Assembly: GCA_964417725.1 (NCBI GenBank)
Contig: CAYQIV010000006.1
Span: 61,440-125,439 of the forward strand
Origin: SHZI01 sp964417725
GTDB taxonomy: Bacteria; Pseudomonadota; Gammaproteobacteria; Steroidobacterales; GCA-2729495
DNA length: 64,000 bases
Reading direction: 5' to 3'
The position numbers were made by a program, and so were the translations under genes. Positions 19,682 to 28,280 of this stretch are shown here, piece by piece. The notes beneath the pieces are model-generated. The model was not told the origin of the DNA and ran no database searches. It was given only the letters and a program-made list of their open reading frames with translations. The first letter of the stretch is position 1; each line of letters opens with the position of its first letter.

Positions 19682-20758
19682 TCAGATCAGCCCGAGCCCT
19701 GCCAGCCGCTCGATGTCCTTTTTCTGCAGGGCGCCCAGTTCGCCACGCGCCGGTGCACGCACCTCGCCGTCCTGCAGCAGCAGGTTGGCGGGGTGAAAGA
19801 CCGTGTCGCGATAGCGCCCGGCGTAGGCCTGGAAGGGCTGGCGCACCAGCATGTTGGTCAGTCCGGTCTTGCGCCGCGCCGCACGCAGCGCGGGGATGTC
19901 GAGGGTCGCGTTGGCGACCATCGACTCGCCGCCCGGCGCGGCCTCGGCGAGGACCTGGCCCTGGTAATCGACGACCTTCGACATGCCGGTGGCCGAACCG
20001 GCCGGCAGCGGGGTGTGGGTCAGGGCGGCGGAGTTGGCCGAGACGACGTAGGCGAGATTTTCCAGCGCACGGGCGCGGCGGGCGATCTCCTTGGTCGACA
20101 CCGAGGGGCTGCCGGCCTCGCTGGTGGGGTGGACGAAGACCTCCGCACCGCGCATCGTCCCCATGCGCGCGATCTCCGGGTACTGGATTTCCTCGGAGGC
20201 GATCGCCGCGATGCGCCCCAGCGGGGTTTCGGCCACCGGAAAGACACCGTCGATGCCGTAGATGTCGAGGTAGCGGTCCCAGACGTCGAACGGTGTCGGG
20301 GCCGACAGCGAGATCATGCGCCGGTAGCGCAGCACGACCTCGCCGGACGGGGCGATGACGAAGCAGGTCTGGAAGTACAGCGCCGGGAAGTGGGGGTCAA
20401 GTTCGTAGGCATTGCCCGCCAGCCAGACGTCGGCCTCCGCCGCGAGTGCGGCCAGGCCGTCGTATTCCGGCCCTTTCATGTCGAGTGCCGCCCGGTTCTG
20501 CCACTCGGCGACCGACTCGCCCATCGGGAACCCCGTCAAAAAGTACTCGGGCAGCACCACCAAACGGACCTCGCTGCCGCTGTACTGGCGCACGAAGGCC
20601 TTGCTGGCCAGCACCGCGCGCCGGGCGTGCGCCAGGTTGTCGGCCATGCGCCGGCGTGCCGCAGCCGGGTCCGGGCAGTCGTTGACGCAGGCGGTGGTGA
20701 GTTGCAATGCGAGGGCCGCGTAGCGGCCCACGGCAGCGGGAGCATCATGATCTGTCAT
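19682..20758 (-). CDS. Nitrilase-superfamily protein with altered catalytic triad
   Basis: The 358-residue protein has the carbon-nitrogen hydrolase fold: LVVLPEYFLTGFP with the conserved Glu71, SGEVVLRYRRM at the lysine position, and GRIAAIASEEIQYPEIAR...RGAEVFVHP at the nucleophile position. The canonical Lys of YRK is Arg147 and the nucleophilic Cys of the ICxDxxFPE block is Ser188, so the Glu-Lys-Cys triad reads Glu-Arg-Ser. A normal nitrilase or amidase reaction is therefore doubtful. It may be a binding or regulatory protein, or use a different chemistry. It is convergent with the dihydroorotase gene and divergent from the flavoprotein/Kor operon. Function unknown. Confidence 0.75.
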   Translation of the reverse strand: MTDHDAPAAVGRYAALALQLTTACVNDCPDPAAARRRMADNLAHARRAVLASKAFVRQYSGSEVRLVVLPEYFLTGFPMGESVAEWQNRAALDMKGPEYDGLAALAAEADVWLAGNAYELDPHFPALYFQTCFVIAPSGEVVLRYRRMISLSAPTPFDVWDRYLDIYGIDGVFPVAETPLGRIAAIASEEIQYPEIARMGTMRGAEVFVHPTSEAGSPSVSTKEIARRARALENLAYVVSANSAALTHTPLPAGSATGMSKVVDYQGQVLAEAAPGGESMVANATLDIPALRAARRKTGLTNMLVRQPFQAYAGRYRDTVFHPANLLLQDGEVRAPARGELGALQKKDIERLAGLGLI

Positions 20759-20841
20759 AAGGCCAGCATTGTTTCATCGCCGCACCCCGGCGTGTCAACG
20801 CGGCGTGCCGCCGCCAGGATTTAAAACCGCCTGACGGTATG

Positions 20842-20847
20842 TATAAT
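20842..20847 (+). promoter_or_regulatory. Candidate sigma-70 -10 element upstream of the flavoprotein-Kor operon
   Basis: A perfect TATAAT lies in the 160-base divergent gap, 72 bases before the GTG start of the flavoprotein. The position 17 bases upstream (20819-20824) reads ATTTAA, a poor -35, so an activator may be needed. In such GC-rich DNA a perfect -10 in a gap is notable, but it is not proof. Confidence 0.5.
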
Positions 20848-20918
20848 CACGCGTCTTTTTGCCCCGGGCCGCGGTCCGGGACGTGTGATTCACCCAAAGC
20901 CAACTCCTTGGTACCAGC

Positions 20919-22763
20919 GTGACAAAGCGGTCCCCTGCTGCCCCGATGCAGCCCACCGATACCTCCCGCCCGGACTACTTCCACAAGGTCGTGGACTGCC
21001 AGTGGGCCTGTCCGGCGCACACCGATGTTCCCGGCTACATCCGGCTCATCGCCCAGGGGCAGTACACCGAGGCCTACCTGCTCAACCGCAAGTCGAACGT
21101 GTTTCCCGGCATCCTCGGCCGGGTCTGCGACCGGCCCTGCGAGACCGCCTGCCGCCGTGGCCGCGTCGAGGCGCAGCCGGTGGCCATCTGCCGGCTCAAG
21201 CGGGTTGCCGCCGACCACGCCGACGAGAGCTACCGCGCTGGCCTGCCCAGGGCTGCGGCGCAGCGCAACGGCAAGCGCGTGGCCTGCATCGGCGCCGGCC
21301 CCGTGTCGCTGACCGTGGCCAATGACCTGCTGCCGCTCGGCTACGACGTCGTCATCTACGAGGCGCTCGGCGTGCCGGGCGGGCTGATGCGCTCCAACAT
21401 TCCCTCGTTCCGCCTGCCGGCCGAGGTGCTCGACCAGGAGATCGGCGACATCGTGCAGTTGGGCGCCGACCTGCGCCTCGGCCACCGTATCGGCAGTCTG
21501 CGTGCGCTGCTCGACGAGGGCTACGACGCGATCTTCGTCGGCAGTGGTGCACCGAAGGGCAAGGAACTGAAGCTGCCCGGCCGCTACGACGACAAGTCAC
21601 ACGTGCACATCGGCATCGAGTGGCTCGAATCGGTGGCCTTCCAGCACGTCAGCCGCATCGGCGAGCGGGTGCTCATCATCGGCGTCGGCAACACCGCCAT
21701 GGACTGCTGCCGCACTTCGCTGCGCGTCGGCGCCAGGGACGTCAAGGTCATGGCGCGCAAGCCCCGCCAGTTCTTCAAGGCCTCGACCTGGGAGCTGGAG
21801 GATGCCGAGCAGGAGCAGGTCAGCATCGTCGTCAACCGTTCGCCCAAGGCCTTCGTCAGCGACAACGGCCGTCTCACCGGCATGCTTTTCGATGTCATGG
21901 AATACGAGTGCGACGAGCGCGGCCGCATCGTCGGCGAGAAGATCACCGGTGAGGAATTCATCCCGGCCGACGACGTGATCCTCGCCATCGGCCAGGAAAA
22001 CGCCTTCCCGTGGATCGAGCGCGATCTCGGCATCGAGTTCGACAAGTGGGAAGTCCCGGTCGTCGATCCCCTGACCTTCGAATCGACCCGGCGCGGCGTG
22101 TTCTTCGGCGGCGATGCCGCCTTCGGTCCGAAGAACATCATCTGGGCGGTCGAGCATGGCCACCAGGCCGCGATTTCCATCCACCGCCACTGCCAGGGTC
22201 TCGATGTCAGGGATCGCATGCCGGATGGCATGAACCTGCAGACGACCAAGATGGGCATGCACGAGTGGTCGTACAGCAACAGCTTCGACCCTGCCGAGCG
22301 CCGGCTGGTGCCGCATGTCGGCCTCAAGGAGCGCTTCGCGCGACTCGACATCGAGGTCGAGCTGGGTTTCACCGACGAACAGACGCGCCAGGAAGTCGAG
22401 CGCTGCCTCAACTGCGACATCCAGACGGTCTTTACCGCCAAACTGTGCATCGAGTGCGATGCCTGCATCGACGTCTGCCCGGTAGACTGCCTGACCATCA
22501 CCGGGCCGGGCAGCGAGGACGATCTGCGCGGGCGGCTCAATGCGCCGGCGCGCAACACCGACCAGGCACTCTACGTCTCGGCGGCGTTGCCGCAGACCGG
22601 GCGGGTGATGGTCAAGGACGAAGACCTCTGCGTCCACTGCAGCCTGTGCGCCGAGCGCTGCCCGACCGGCGCCTGGGACATGCAGAAGTTCACCCTGCAC
22701 CATCCGCATGCCGCGGACCAGGCGCCTCTTGCCGAAACCGACAAGCGCCGTTTCGGCACCTGA
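20919..22763 (+). CDS. GltD-like FAD/NAD(P) oxidoreductase fused to a 2[4Fe-4S] ferredoxin domain
   Basis: The 614-residue protein begins with the Cys-rich N-terminal Fe-S domain of glutamate synthase small-subunit type proteins (CQWACPAHTDVPGYI, then CDRPCETACRRG). Next is an FAD-binding region (ACIGAGPVSLTVA, GVPGG), an NAD(P) region (LIIGVGNTAMDCCRT) and a GGDAAFGP motif. The C-terminal part (about 500-590) has two 4Fe-4S cassettes, CIECDACIDVCPVDC and CVHCSLCAERCP. It probably passes electrons between NAD(P)H and the iron-sulfur chain of the KorAB enzyme encoded next. The gene order flavoprotein-korA-korB supports this. GTG 20919 is the annotated start. ATG 20946 is an alternative, and neither has a clear ribosome site. 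Confidence 0.87.
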   Translation: MTKRSPAAPMQPTDTSRPDYFHKVVDCQWACPAHTDVPGYIRLIAQGQYTEAYLLNRKSNVFPGILGRVCDRPCETACRRGRVEAQPVAICRLKRVAADHADESYRAGLPRAAAQRNGKRVACIGAGPVSLTVANDLLPLGYDVVIYEALGVPGGLMRSNIPSFRLPAEVLDQEIGDIVQLGADLRLGHRIGSLRALLDEGYDAIFVGSGAPKGKELKLPGRYDDKSHVHIGIEWLESVAFQHVSRIGERVLIIGVGNTAMDCCRTSLRVGARDVKVMARKPRQFFKASTWELEDAEQEQVSIVVNRSPKAFVSDNGRLTGMLFDVMEYECDERGRIVGEKITGEEFIPADDVILAIGQENAFPWIERDLGIEFDKWEVPVVDPLTFESTRRGVFFGGDAAFGPKNIIWAVEHGHQAAISIHRHCQGLDVRDRMPDGMNLQTTKMGMHEWSYSNSFDPAERRLVPHVGLKERFARLDIEVELGFTDEQTRQEVERCLNCDIQTVFTAKLCIECDACIDVCPVDCLTITGPGSEDDLRGRLNAPARNTDQALYVSAALPQTGRVMVKDEDLCVHCSLCAERCPTGAWDMQKFTLHHPHAADQAPLAETDKRRFGT

Positions 22764-22845
22764 ACCGTCCATCGAGCAGGATGCCCGTCAACCGTCACCC
22801 CCAGCCGCCGGCGGATCGCGCCGGCAGACCCACCAAGGCAGCGCC

Positions 22846-24669
22846 ATGAGCAGCATTCCCCAACGCCCGGCCGACAACGAATTCACGGTCAAGATCGCGA
22901 ATGTCAACGGCACCGGGTCGGCCAGTGCCAACGGCATGCTGATGAAGGCCCTGTTCCGCATGGGCATCCCCGTTTCGGGCAAGAATTTCTTTCCGTCGAA
23001 CATCCAGGGCCTGCCGACCTGGTACGAGGTGCGCGCCAGCGCCCGCGGCCACCTGGCCCGCTCCGGACGCGTCGATGTCATGGTGGCGATGAATCCGGAG
23101 ACCTACCGCAAGGACCATGCGGAGGTTGCCCCGGGCGGCTGCCTGGTCTATGACTCGACGTGGCCACGCAGCCAGATCTTCAACCGCAGCGACATCCAGG
23201 TCCATGGCGTGCCGCTGTCGCGGATCTGCAACGAGAACTTCACCGCGGCCCGTGCCCGTATCCTGATGAAGAACATCATGTACGTGGGCGTGCTCACGGC
23301 GCTGCTCGACATCGACGTCGAGGTGGTTCGCCAGCTGATCAACGACCAGTTCAAGGCCAAGGCCCACCTTCTCGAGGCCAACCAGAAGGCCTTTGACCTC
23401 GGCCACGCGTGGGCCCGTGACCACCTCGACTGTCCGCTGCCGTTCCGCGCCCGCGCCATCGACCAGACCCGCGGCCACATCCTCATCGACGGCAACACCA
23501 CGGCGGGCCTCGGCTGCGTCTACGCCGGCGCCACGGTCGGCGCGTGGTACCCGATCACGCCGTCGACCTCGGTGATGGACAGCTTCAAGCGCTTCTGCGA
23601 GCGCTACCGGGGCGACCCGGACACGGGCCGGGCCAACTACTGCATCCTCCAGGCCGAGGACGAACTGGCCGCCATCGGCATGGTCCTCGGCGCCAGCTGG
23701 AATGGCGCGCGGGCCTTCACGCCGACCAGCGGCCCCGGTATCTCGCTGATGAGCGAGTTCCTCGGCTATGGCTACTTCACCGAGATCCCGGCGGTGCTCA
23801 TCAATGTGCAGCGCTGCGGGCCGTCGACCGGCATGCCGACGCGCACGCAGCAGGCCGACCTGCTCGCCTGCGCCTACGCCTCGCACGGCGATACCCGGCA
23901 TGTGCTGCTGTTCCCGGCCAACCCCGAGGAAGCCTTCTACGACTCGGTGCAGGCCTTCGACCTCGCCGAACGCCTGCAGACGCCCGTCATCGTCCTCACC
24001 GACCTCGACATCGGCATGAACGACTGGATGTGCCGCGACCTGCGCTGGGACGACGCCTACCAGCCGGACCGCGGCAAGGTCATGTCCGCGGAAGCGCTCG
24101 ACAAGGTGGCCCGGTTCGGTCGCTACACTGACGTCGACGGCGACGGCATCCCCTACCGCACGCTGCCGGGCACGCACCCGTCGAAGGGCGCGTTCTTTAC
24201 CCGGGGCTCCGGCCACAACATGTACGCTGCCTATACGGAAGATGCCAACGAGTACAAGGCGCTCGTCGACCGCCTGCTCGTCAAGTGGCAGACGGCCAGG
24301 GAACTGGTGCCACAGCCCGAGATCGTCGCCAGCGACAAGGTGCGCACGGCCCTGCTGACCATCGGCTCGTGCGACGCCGCGGTCCGCGAGGCACGCGACC
24401 GGCTGGCCGATGCCGGCGTACAGGTCAACCTGATGCGGGTCAGGGGTTTCCCCTTCGGCAAGGCCGTGCAGGACTTCCTCGATGCCCACGACCGCATCTA
24501 TGTCGTCGAGCAGAGTCGCGATTCGCAGTTGCGCAGCCTGCTCATGCTCGAGACCTGCGTGGATCCGCAGAAGCTCGTGCCGGTAGCGCTTTATGACGGG
24601 CTGCCGATCACGGCGGCAGCCGTGATAGACCAGGTTGCACCGGAGATCGCCAAGGGAGTCGCCGCATGA
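22846..24669 (+). CDS. korA: 2-oxoacid:ferredoxin oxidoreductase alpha subunit with N-terminal gamma domain (KorA-like)
   Basis: The 607-residue subunit starts with a gamma domain (about 10-190; NVNGTGSASANGMLMKALFRMG) fused to the alpha domain, which has the GWYPITPST-like segment GAWYPITPSTSVMDSF and the QAEDELAAIGMVLGASWNGARAFTPTSGPGISLMSE block. A transketolase-C-like domain follows (ALLTIGSCDAAVREA). This gamma-alpha fusion is usual for KorA, the 2-oxoglutarate:ferredoxin oxidoreductase that interconverts 2-oxoglutarate and succinyl-CoA, but related enzymes use pyruvate or other 2-oxoacids, so the substrate is inferred. It lies 82 bases after the flavoprotein gene, and its stop overlaps the korB start (ATGA, 24666-24669). 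Confidence 0.88.
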   Translation: MSSIPQRPADNEFTVKIANVNGTGSASANGMLMKALFRMGIPVSGKNFFPSNIQGLPTWYEVRASARGHLARSGRVDVMVAMNPETYRKDHAEVAPGGCLVYDSTWPRSQIFNRSDIQVHGVPLSRICNENFTAARARILMKNIMYVGVLTALLDIDVEVVRQLINDQFKAKAHLLEANQKAFDLGHAWARDHLDCPLPFRARAIDQTRGHILIDGNTTAGLGCVYAGATVGAWYPITPSTSVMDSFKRFCERYRGDPDTGRANYCILQAEDELAAIGMVLGASWNGARAFTPTSGPGISLMSEFLGYGYFTEIPAVLINVQRCGPSTGMPTRTQQADLLACAYASHGDTRHVLLFPANPEEAFYDSVQAFDLAERLQTPVIVLTDLDIGMNDWMCRDLRWDDAYQPDRGKVMSAEALDKVARFGRYTDVDGDGIPYRTLPGTHPSKGAFFTRGSGHNMYAAYTEDANEYKALVDRLLVKWQTARELVPQPEIVASDKVRTALLTIGSCDAAVREARDRLADAGVQVNLMRVRGFPFGKAVQDFLDAHDRIYVVEQSRDSQLRSLLMLETCVDPQKLVPVALYDGLPITAAAVIDQVAPEIAKGVAA

Positions 24670-25721
24670 CCTTCATCGCCAAGCCTGCGGCCGCCCACCC
24701 CGGCCTGCCGCGCAATGCGCTCGGGCTGACCGTCCGCGACTACGAGGGCGGCATGTCGACGCTGTGTGCCGGTTGTGGCCACGATGCCATCACCGCCGCC
24801 CTGATGCAGGCCATCTTCGAGCTTTCCATCCCGCCGCACCGACTCGCCAAGCTGTCGGGCATCGGCTGCTCGTCGAAGACGCCGGCCTACTTCGCCCGCG
24901 CCTCGCATGGCTTCAATACCGTGCATGGGCGCATGCCCTCGGTGGCGAGCGGCGCCAATGCCGCCAACCGTGAGCTCTACTACATCGGCGTTTCGGGCGA
25001 CGGCGACACCCTGTCGATCGGCTTTGGCCAGTTCGTCCATGCCATGCGCCGCAACGTCAACATGCTCTACGTGATGGAGAACAACGGCGTCTACGGGTTG
25101 ACCAAGGGCCAGTTCTCCGCCTCCGCCGACGTCGGTTCGAAGGCCAAGAAGGGCGAGGTCAATCAGCAGGCGCCGATCGACCCCTGCCTGCTTCTGCTGT
25201 CGACCGGCGCAACCTTCATCGCCCGCAGTTTCTCGGGCGACAAGGCGCAACTCGTGCCGTTGCTCAAGGCGGGTCTTGCCCACCGCGGTTTTGCCTACAT
25301 CGACGTCATTTCGCCCTGCGTCACCTTCAATGACCACGAGGGCTCGACCAAGAGCTACGCGCATACCCGCAAGCATTTCCACCCGGCTGTCTACACCGAT
25401 TTCATCGAGCCGGCACAGGCCATCAGCGCCGAATACGCGGCCGGTGCGGCGGCATCGGTGGAGATGCATGACGGCAGCCGCATCCTGTTGCGCAAGGTCG
25501 ACGAGTCCTACGATCCGCGCGACCGCGTGGCTGCCTTCGACTACCTGCAGCGCCACGCGGCGGCCGGGGAGATCGTCACCGGCCTGCTCTACATCGACGA
25601 GACCCGGCCCGAACTCCACGAACTGGCGCGGACGCCGGATGCCCCCCTGAACAACGTGCCGTACTCCCGACTGTCGCCTGGTGCAACGGCCCTCGCGGAA
25701 CTGCAGGCGCGCTACCGCTGA
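24666..25721 (+). CDS. korB: 2-oxoacid:ferredoxin oxidoreductase beta subunit (TPP-binding, KorB-like)
   Basis: The 351-residue subunit holds the thiamine diphosphate site: LCAGCGHDAIT near the N-terminus, GIGCSSKTPAYF, the GDGDTLSIGFGQF...MENNGVYGLTKGQ metal/TPP motif, and FIDVISPC-like FAYIDVISPCVTFNDH. Cysteines in CAGCGH, GCSS and SPCVTF fit ligands for the proximal 4Fe-4S cluster in this family. With KorA it forms a CoA-dependent oxidative decarboxylase, or reductive carboxylase, linked to ferredoxin. Unlike four-subunit enzymes, no separate delta ferredoxin gene is present. The flavoprotein's ferredoxin domain probably replaces it. Confidence 0.88.
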   Translation: MTFIAKPAAAHPGLPRNALGLTVRDYEGGMSTLCAGCGHDAITAALMQAIFELSIPPHRLAKLSGIGCSSKTPAYFARASHGFNTVHGRMPSVASGANAANRELYYIGVSGDGDTLSIGFGQFVHAMRRNVNMLYVMENNGVYGLTKGQFSASADVGSKAKKGEVNQQAPIDPCLLLLSTGATFIARSFSGDKAQLVPLLKAGLAHRGFAYIDVISPCVTFNDHEGSTKSYAHTRKHFHPAVYTDFIEPAQAISAEYAAGAAASVEMHDGSRILLRKVDESYDPRDRVAAFDYLQRHAAAGEIVTGLLYIDETRPELHELARTPDAPLNNVPYSRLSPGATALAELQARYR

Positions 25722-25755
25722 GCGTGTGCGACGGGCCGCCTGCGCGGGCTGAGCC

Positions 25756-26031
25756 GTGATCCGCTGGCTCGGCGTCCAGGGCTACCGCCATGCGCGGCGG
25801 CTGGTGGTGGCCGTGATCGGCGGCACGATCGTGCTGATCGGCTTGGTGATGTTTCTGACCCCGGGTCCCGCGCTGCTCGTCATCCCGGTCGGTCTCGCCA
25901 TTCTCGGTGCCGAATTCGCCTGGGCGCGCCGCTGGCTGCGACACCTCAAGGCCGGCACCACGCCGAAAGGCCGCCATGCCATCCGGCGCTGGCTGGCGAG
26001 CCGCTGGGCGCGCTGGCGCGGGCAGGACTGA
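25756..26031 (+). CDS. Small PGPGW-family transmembrane protein
   Basis: A 91-residue protein starting at GTG 25756, with one hydrophobic hairpin: VVAVIGGTIVLIGLVMFLTPGPALLVIPVGLAILGAEFAWARRWL in outline, the central TPGPA turn and the terminal EFAWARRWL being the marks of the PGPGW family. The C-terminal about 25 residues are strongly basic. Function is unknown. It follows korB by 34 bases on the same strand but has no obvious functional link. Confidence 0.8.
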   Translation: MIRWLGVQGYRHARRLVVAVIGGTIVLIGLVMFLTPGPALLVIPVGLAILGAEFAWARRWLRHLKAGTTPKGRHAIRRWLASRWARWRGQD

Positions 26032-26142
26032 ACTTCCCGGTCGGGATATCGGGGCAGGCAGACACCTGAGAGAAAGAAAGAGGGGCCCGCACGACTGGGG
26101 GTGTCGCCGGCTCGGGCGGGAGGTGCACACCGAGTCGGCAAG

Positions 26143-26394
26143 TCGAGGGGCCCCCCTCGAGCGGGGCCGTGAAGGGGGATAAACGGCCCCGCACTCAAGG
26201 TTCTTGCCGATCCATGGCCCGTGGCGCCGGGGAAGGGGGGGTGGCGACACGTGTGGACAAGTCCTTGGTGACAAGGACTATGCACGGGGCGTGCCAACGC
26301 ATGTACCGCTGAAAATCAGCGTGTTGCATTAATACCGTGTCGCGATTTTCCGTGATTTTCGGAAATCCGTGATTATATCTAACGGAAATCCGTG
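26143..26394 (+). other. Hairpin-rich intergenic region with threefold short repeat, upstream of sigma-54 activator
   Basis: The 377-base gap 26032-26408 contains three perfect inverted repeats. They are an 8-bp stem (26143-26150 with 26153-26160), a 10-bp stem GCGGGGCCGT (26161-26170 with 26183-26192) with a 12-base loop, and a 7-bp stem GTCCTTG (26261-26267 with 26272-26278) closed by a GTGA loop of the GNRA type. Near the gene, an AT-rich stretch carries the 12-mer CGGAAATCCGTG twice (26360-26371 and 26383-26394) and a related GATTTTCCGTG at 26344-26354. No T-run follows the strong stem, so it is not a simple terminator. It could be a structured leader, a small RNA gene or an operator cluster. 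Confidence 0.5.
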
Positions 26395-26408
26395 TATTCT
26401 CGCTGCCG

Positions 26409-28250
26409 ATGAACAGCCAGGAATCCCGCCGCCTGTTCAGGAGTGCGCCGGTCATCGCGGTGCTCCTTGATCGCGAGGCCCGGTTTATCGATGTCAGCGA
26501 TCGCTGGGTCGAGGTCACCGGCCATGGCCGCGATGAACTGGTCGGGCGCCGGCCGCAGGACCTGGCCACCCCCGAGAGCTTTCAGCGCATCACCGAGGAG
26601 CACCTCCCCCTGTTCCGCCGTACCGGCCGGCTGGACAACGTGCCGGTCGAGTTCCTGGCCCGCAACGGCAGCCTCCTCGAGTTCCTCGTCACCTCGGCGG
26701 CGGTACGCCGGCCCGGCGGCGACTACCTCCAGTCGATCTCGGTCTTCACCGAGATTTCGGATGCCGACCGCATGCAGCGCCGCTACCGCGACCTGTATCG
26801 CGGTACGCCCGCCATGCTCCACACCGTCGACGCGGAGGGGCGGATCATCGAGGTCAGCAATCACTGGCTGAGCAAGCTCGGCTATGCCCGCGCCGAGGTG
26901 CTGGGCCGCTCGATCCTCGACTTCATGACTGACGCTTCGCGTGAGCAGCTCGTCGGCCGCCTGCCGGAGATCGTTCGCGCCGGCGACCGCATCAACCTGC
27001 CGCGCCAGATGGTGACGCGCACCGGCGAGGTGCTCGATGTGCTGATGTCGGCGCAGACCGATCGCGGACCCGGCGGCGAGGTGCGGCGCCTGCTGGTCGC
27101 CAGCAAGGACGTCACGGAGCGCAATCGTGCCGAAGTCCGGCTGAAGGAAGCCTACGCCGAGATTGCGCGCCTCAAGGACGAACTGGAGCGTGAGCGCGAC
27201 TACCTGCGCGAAGAGGTCCAGGTGTCGATGAACTTTGGCCGCATCATCGGCACCAGCCCGGCGCTGCGCGCGATGTTGACGCGCATCGACGCCGTGGCCC
27301 ACACGCCGGCCAGCGTGCTGATCATCGGCGAGACCGGTACCGGCAAGGAGCTGGTGGCCCACGCCATCCACGCCCGCAGCCAGCGCGCCCACGGACCGCT
27401 GGTCAAGGTCAACTGTGCGGCGATCGCCGAGGATCTCTTCGAGAGCGAGTTCTTCGGCCATGTCCGCGGCGCCTTCACCGGCGCCCACCGTGACCGCATC
27501 GGGCGCTTCCAGCTCGCCCATGGCGGGACGATCTTCCTCGATGAGGTCGGCGAGATCCCGCTGGCGCTGCAGGGCAAGCTGCTGCGTGTACTGCAGGAAC
27601 GCGAGTTCGAGCGCCTCGGTGAGGACATCACCCGCACCGTCGACGTGCGCGTCGTGGCGGCAACCAACAAGAACCTCGAGAAGGCTGTCGAGGCGGGGCA
27701 GTTCCGCGAAGATCTCTACTACCGGCTCGGGGTATTTCCGGTCCACGTGCCGCCGCTGCGCCGCCGTGGCGACGATGTCATCCAGCTCGCCAGCCACTTT
27801 CTAGAGCAGATCTGCCGCGACTTCGGCCGACCCTGTGCGCCGCTGAGCCAGGCCCAGGCCGGGGTGTTGCGCGGCTACGACTGGCCGGGCAACGTGCGCG
27901 AGTTGAAGAACGTCATCGAGCGCGCGGTGATCCTCTCGCGTGGCGACACCGTGCGGCTCGACCTGCAGCCGACGATGCCGGTGCCGGGGTCGATGGCCGC
28001 AGCGGTGCCGCAGGAAGACATGCCGGCGGTCGCCGGTGACGCCCACCGCGCCGCCTTCGTCGGCGAGGCGCAGGTGCGTGAGTGGCAGCGCGCCAACCTC
28101 ATTGCCGCGCTCGAGGCGGCCGGCTGGCGTGTCGCCGGCAAAGGTGGCGCGGCGGCACTGCTGGGCATCCCGCCGAGCACGCTCGCCGACCGGATGCGCA
28201 GCCTCGACATTCGCCGGCCGCCGCGTGACGAGGGCGCGCGACCGGCGTGA
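26409..28250 (+). CDS. PAS-PAS sigma-54 dependent transcriptional activator
   Basis: The 613-residue regulator has two PAS domains (about 8-120 and 125-240), a coiled linker (about 240-272) and an AAA+ domain with Walker A GETGTGKE (307-314), the sigma-54-contacting GAFTGA loop (354-359), Walker B GGTIFLDEVGE (372-382) and the DWPGNVREL segment. The C-terminal Fis-type helix-turn-helix is GKGGAAALLGIPPSTLADRM. It lacks a receiver domain, so PAS-bound ligand or redox state probably controls it. The adjacent upstream repeats may be its own binding sites (inference). Target genes are unknown. Confidence 0.92.
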   Translation: MNSQESRRLFRSAPVIAVLLDREARFIDVSDRWVEVTGHGRDELVGRRPQDLATPESFQRITEEHLPLFRRTGRLDNVPVEFLARNGSLLEFLVTSAAVRRPGGDYLQSISVFTEISDADRMQRRYRDLYRGTPAMLHTVDAEGRIIEVSNHWLSKLGYARAEVLGRSILDFMTDASREQLVGRLPEIVRAGDRINLPRQMVTRTGEVLDVLMSAQTDRGPGGEVRRLLVASKDVTERNRAEVRLKEAYAEIARLKDELERERDYLREEVQVSMNFGRIIGTSPALRAMLTRIDAVAHTPASVLIIGETGTGKELVAHAIHARSQRAHGPLVKVNCAAIAEDLFESEFFGHVRGAFTGAHRDRIGRFQLAHGGTIFLDEVGEIPLALQGKLLRVLQEREFERLGEDITRTVDVRVVAATNKNLEKAVEAGQFREDLYYRLGVFPVHVPPLRRRGDDVIQLASHFLEQICRDFGRPCAPLSQAQAGVLRGYDWPGNVRELKNVIERAVILSRGDTVRLDLQPTMPVPGSMAAAVPQEDMPAVAGDAHRAAFVGEAQVREWQRANLIAALEAAGWRVAGKGGAAALLGIPPSTLADRMRSLDIRRPPRDEGARPA

Positions 28251-28280
28251 AATCGCTAAGCTGCGCGCACCGGAACAGGA

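Noticed and set aside
18307..22763. A reductive pyrimidine-degradation cluster (dihydropyrimidinase, beta-ureidopropionase, PreT-like dehydrogenase).
   Set aside because: The amidohydrolase carries dihydroorotase-type motifs, the nitrilase-fold protein lacks its catalytic Cys, no PreA partner is present, and the flavoprotein leads into korAB instead.
26161..26192. A rho-independent terminator for the korAB/PGPGW operon.
   Set aside because: The 10-bp stem is perfect, but it is followed by ACTCAAGG and not by a run of T, and it lies 130 bases after the last stop.
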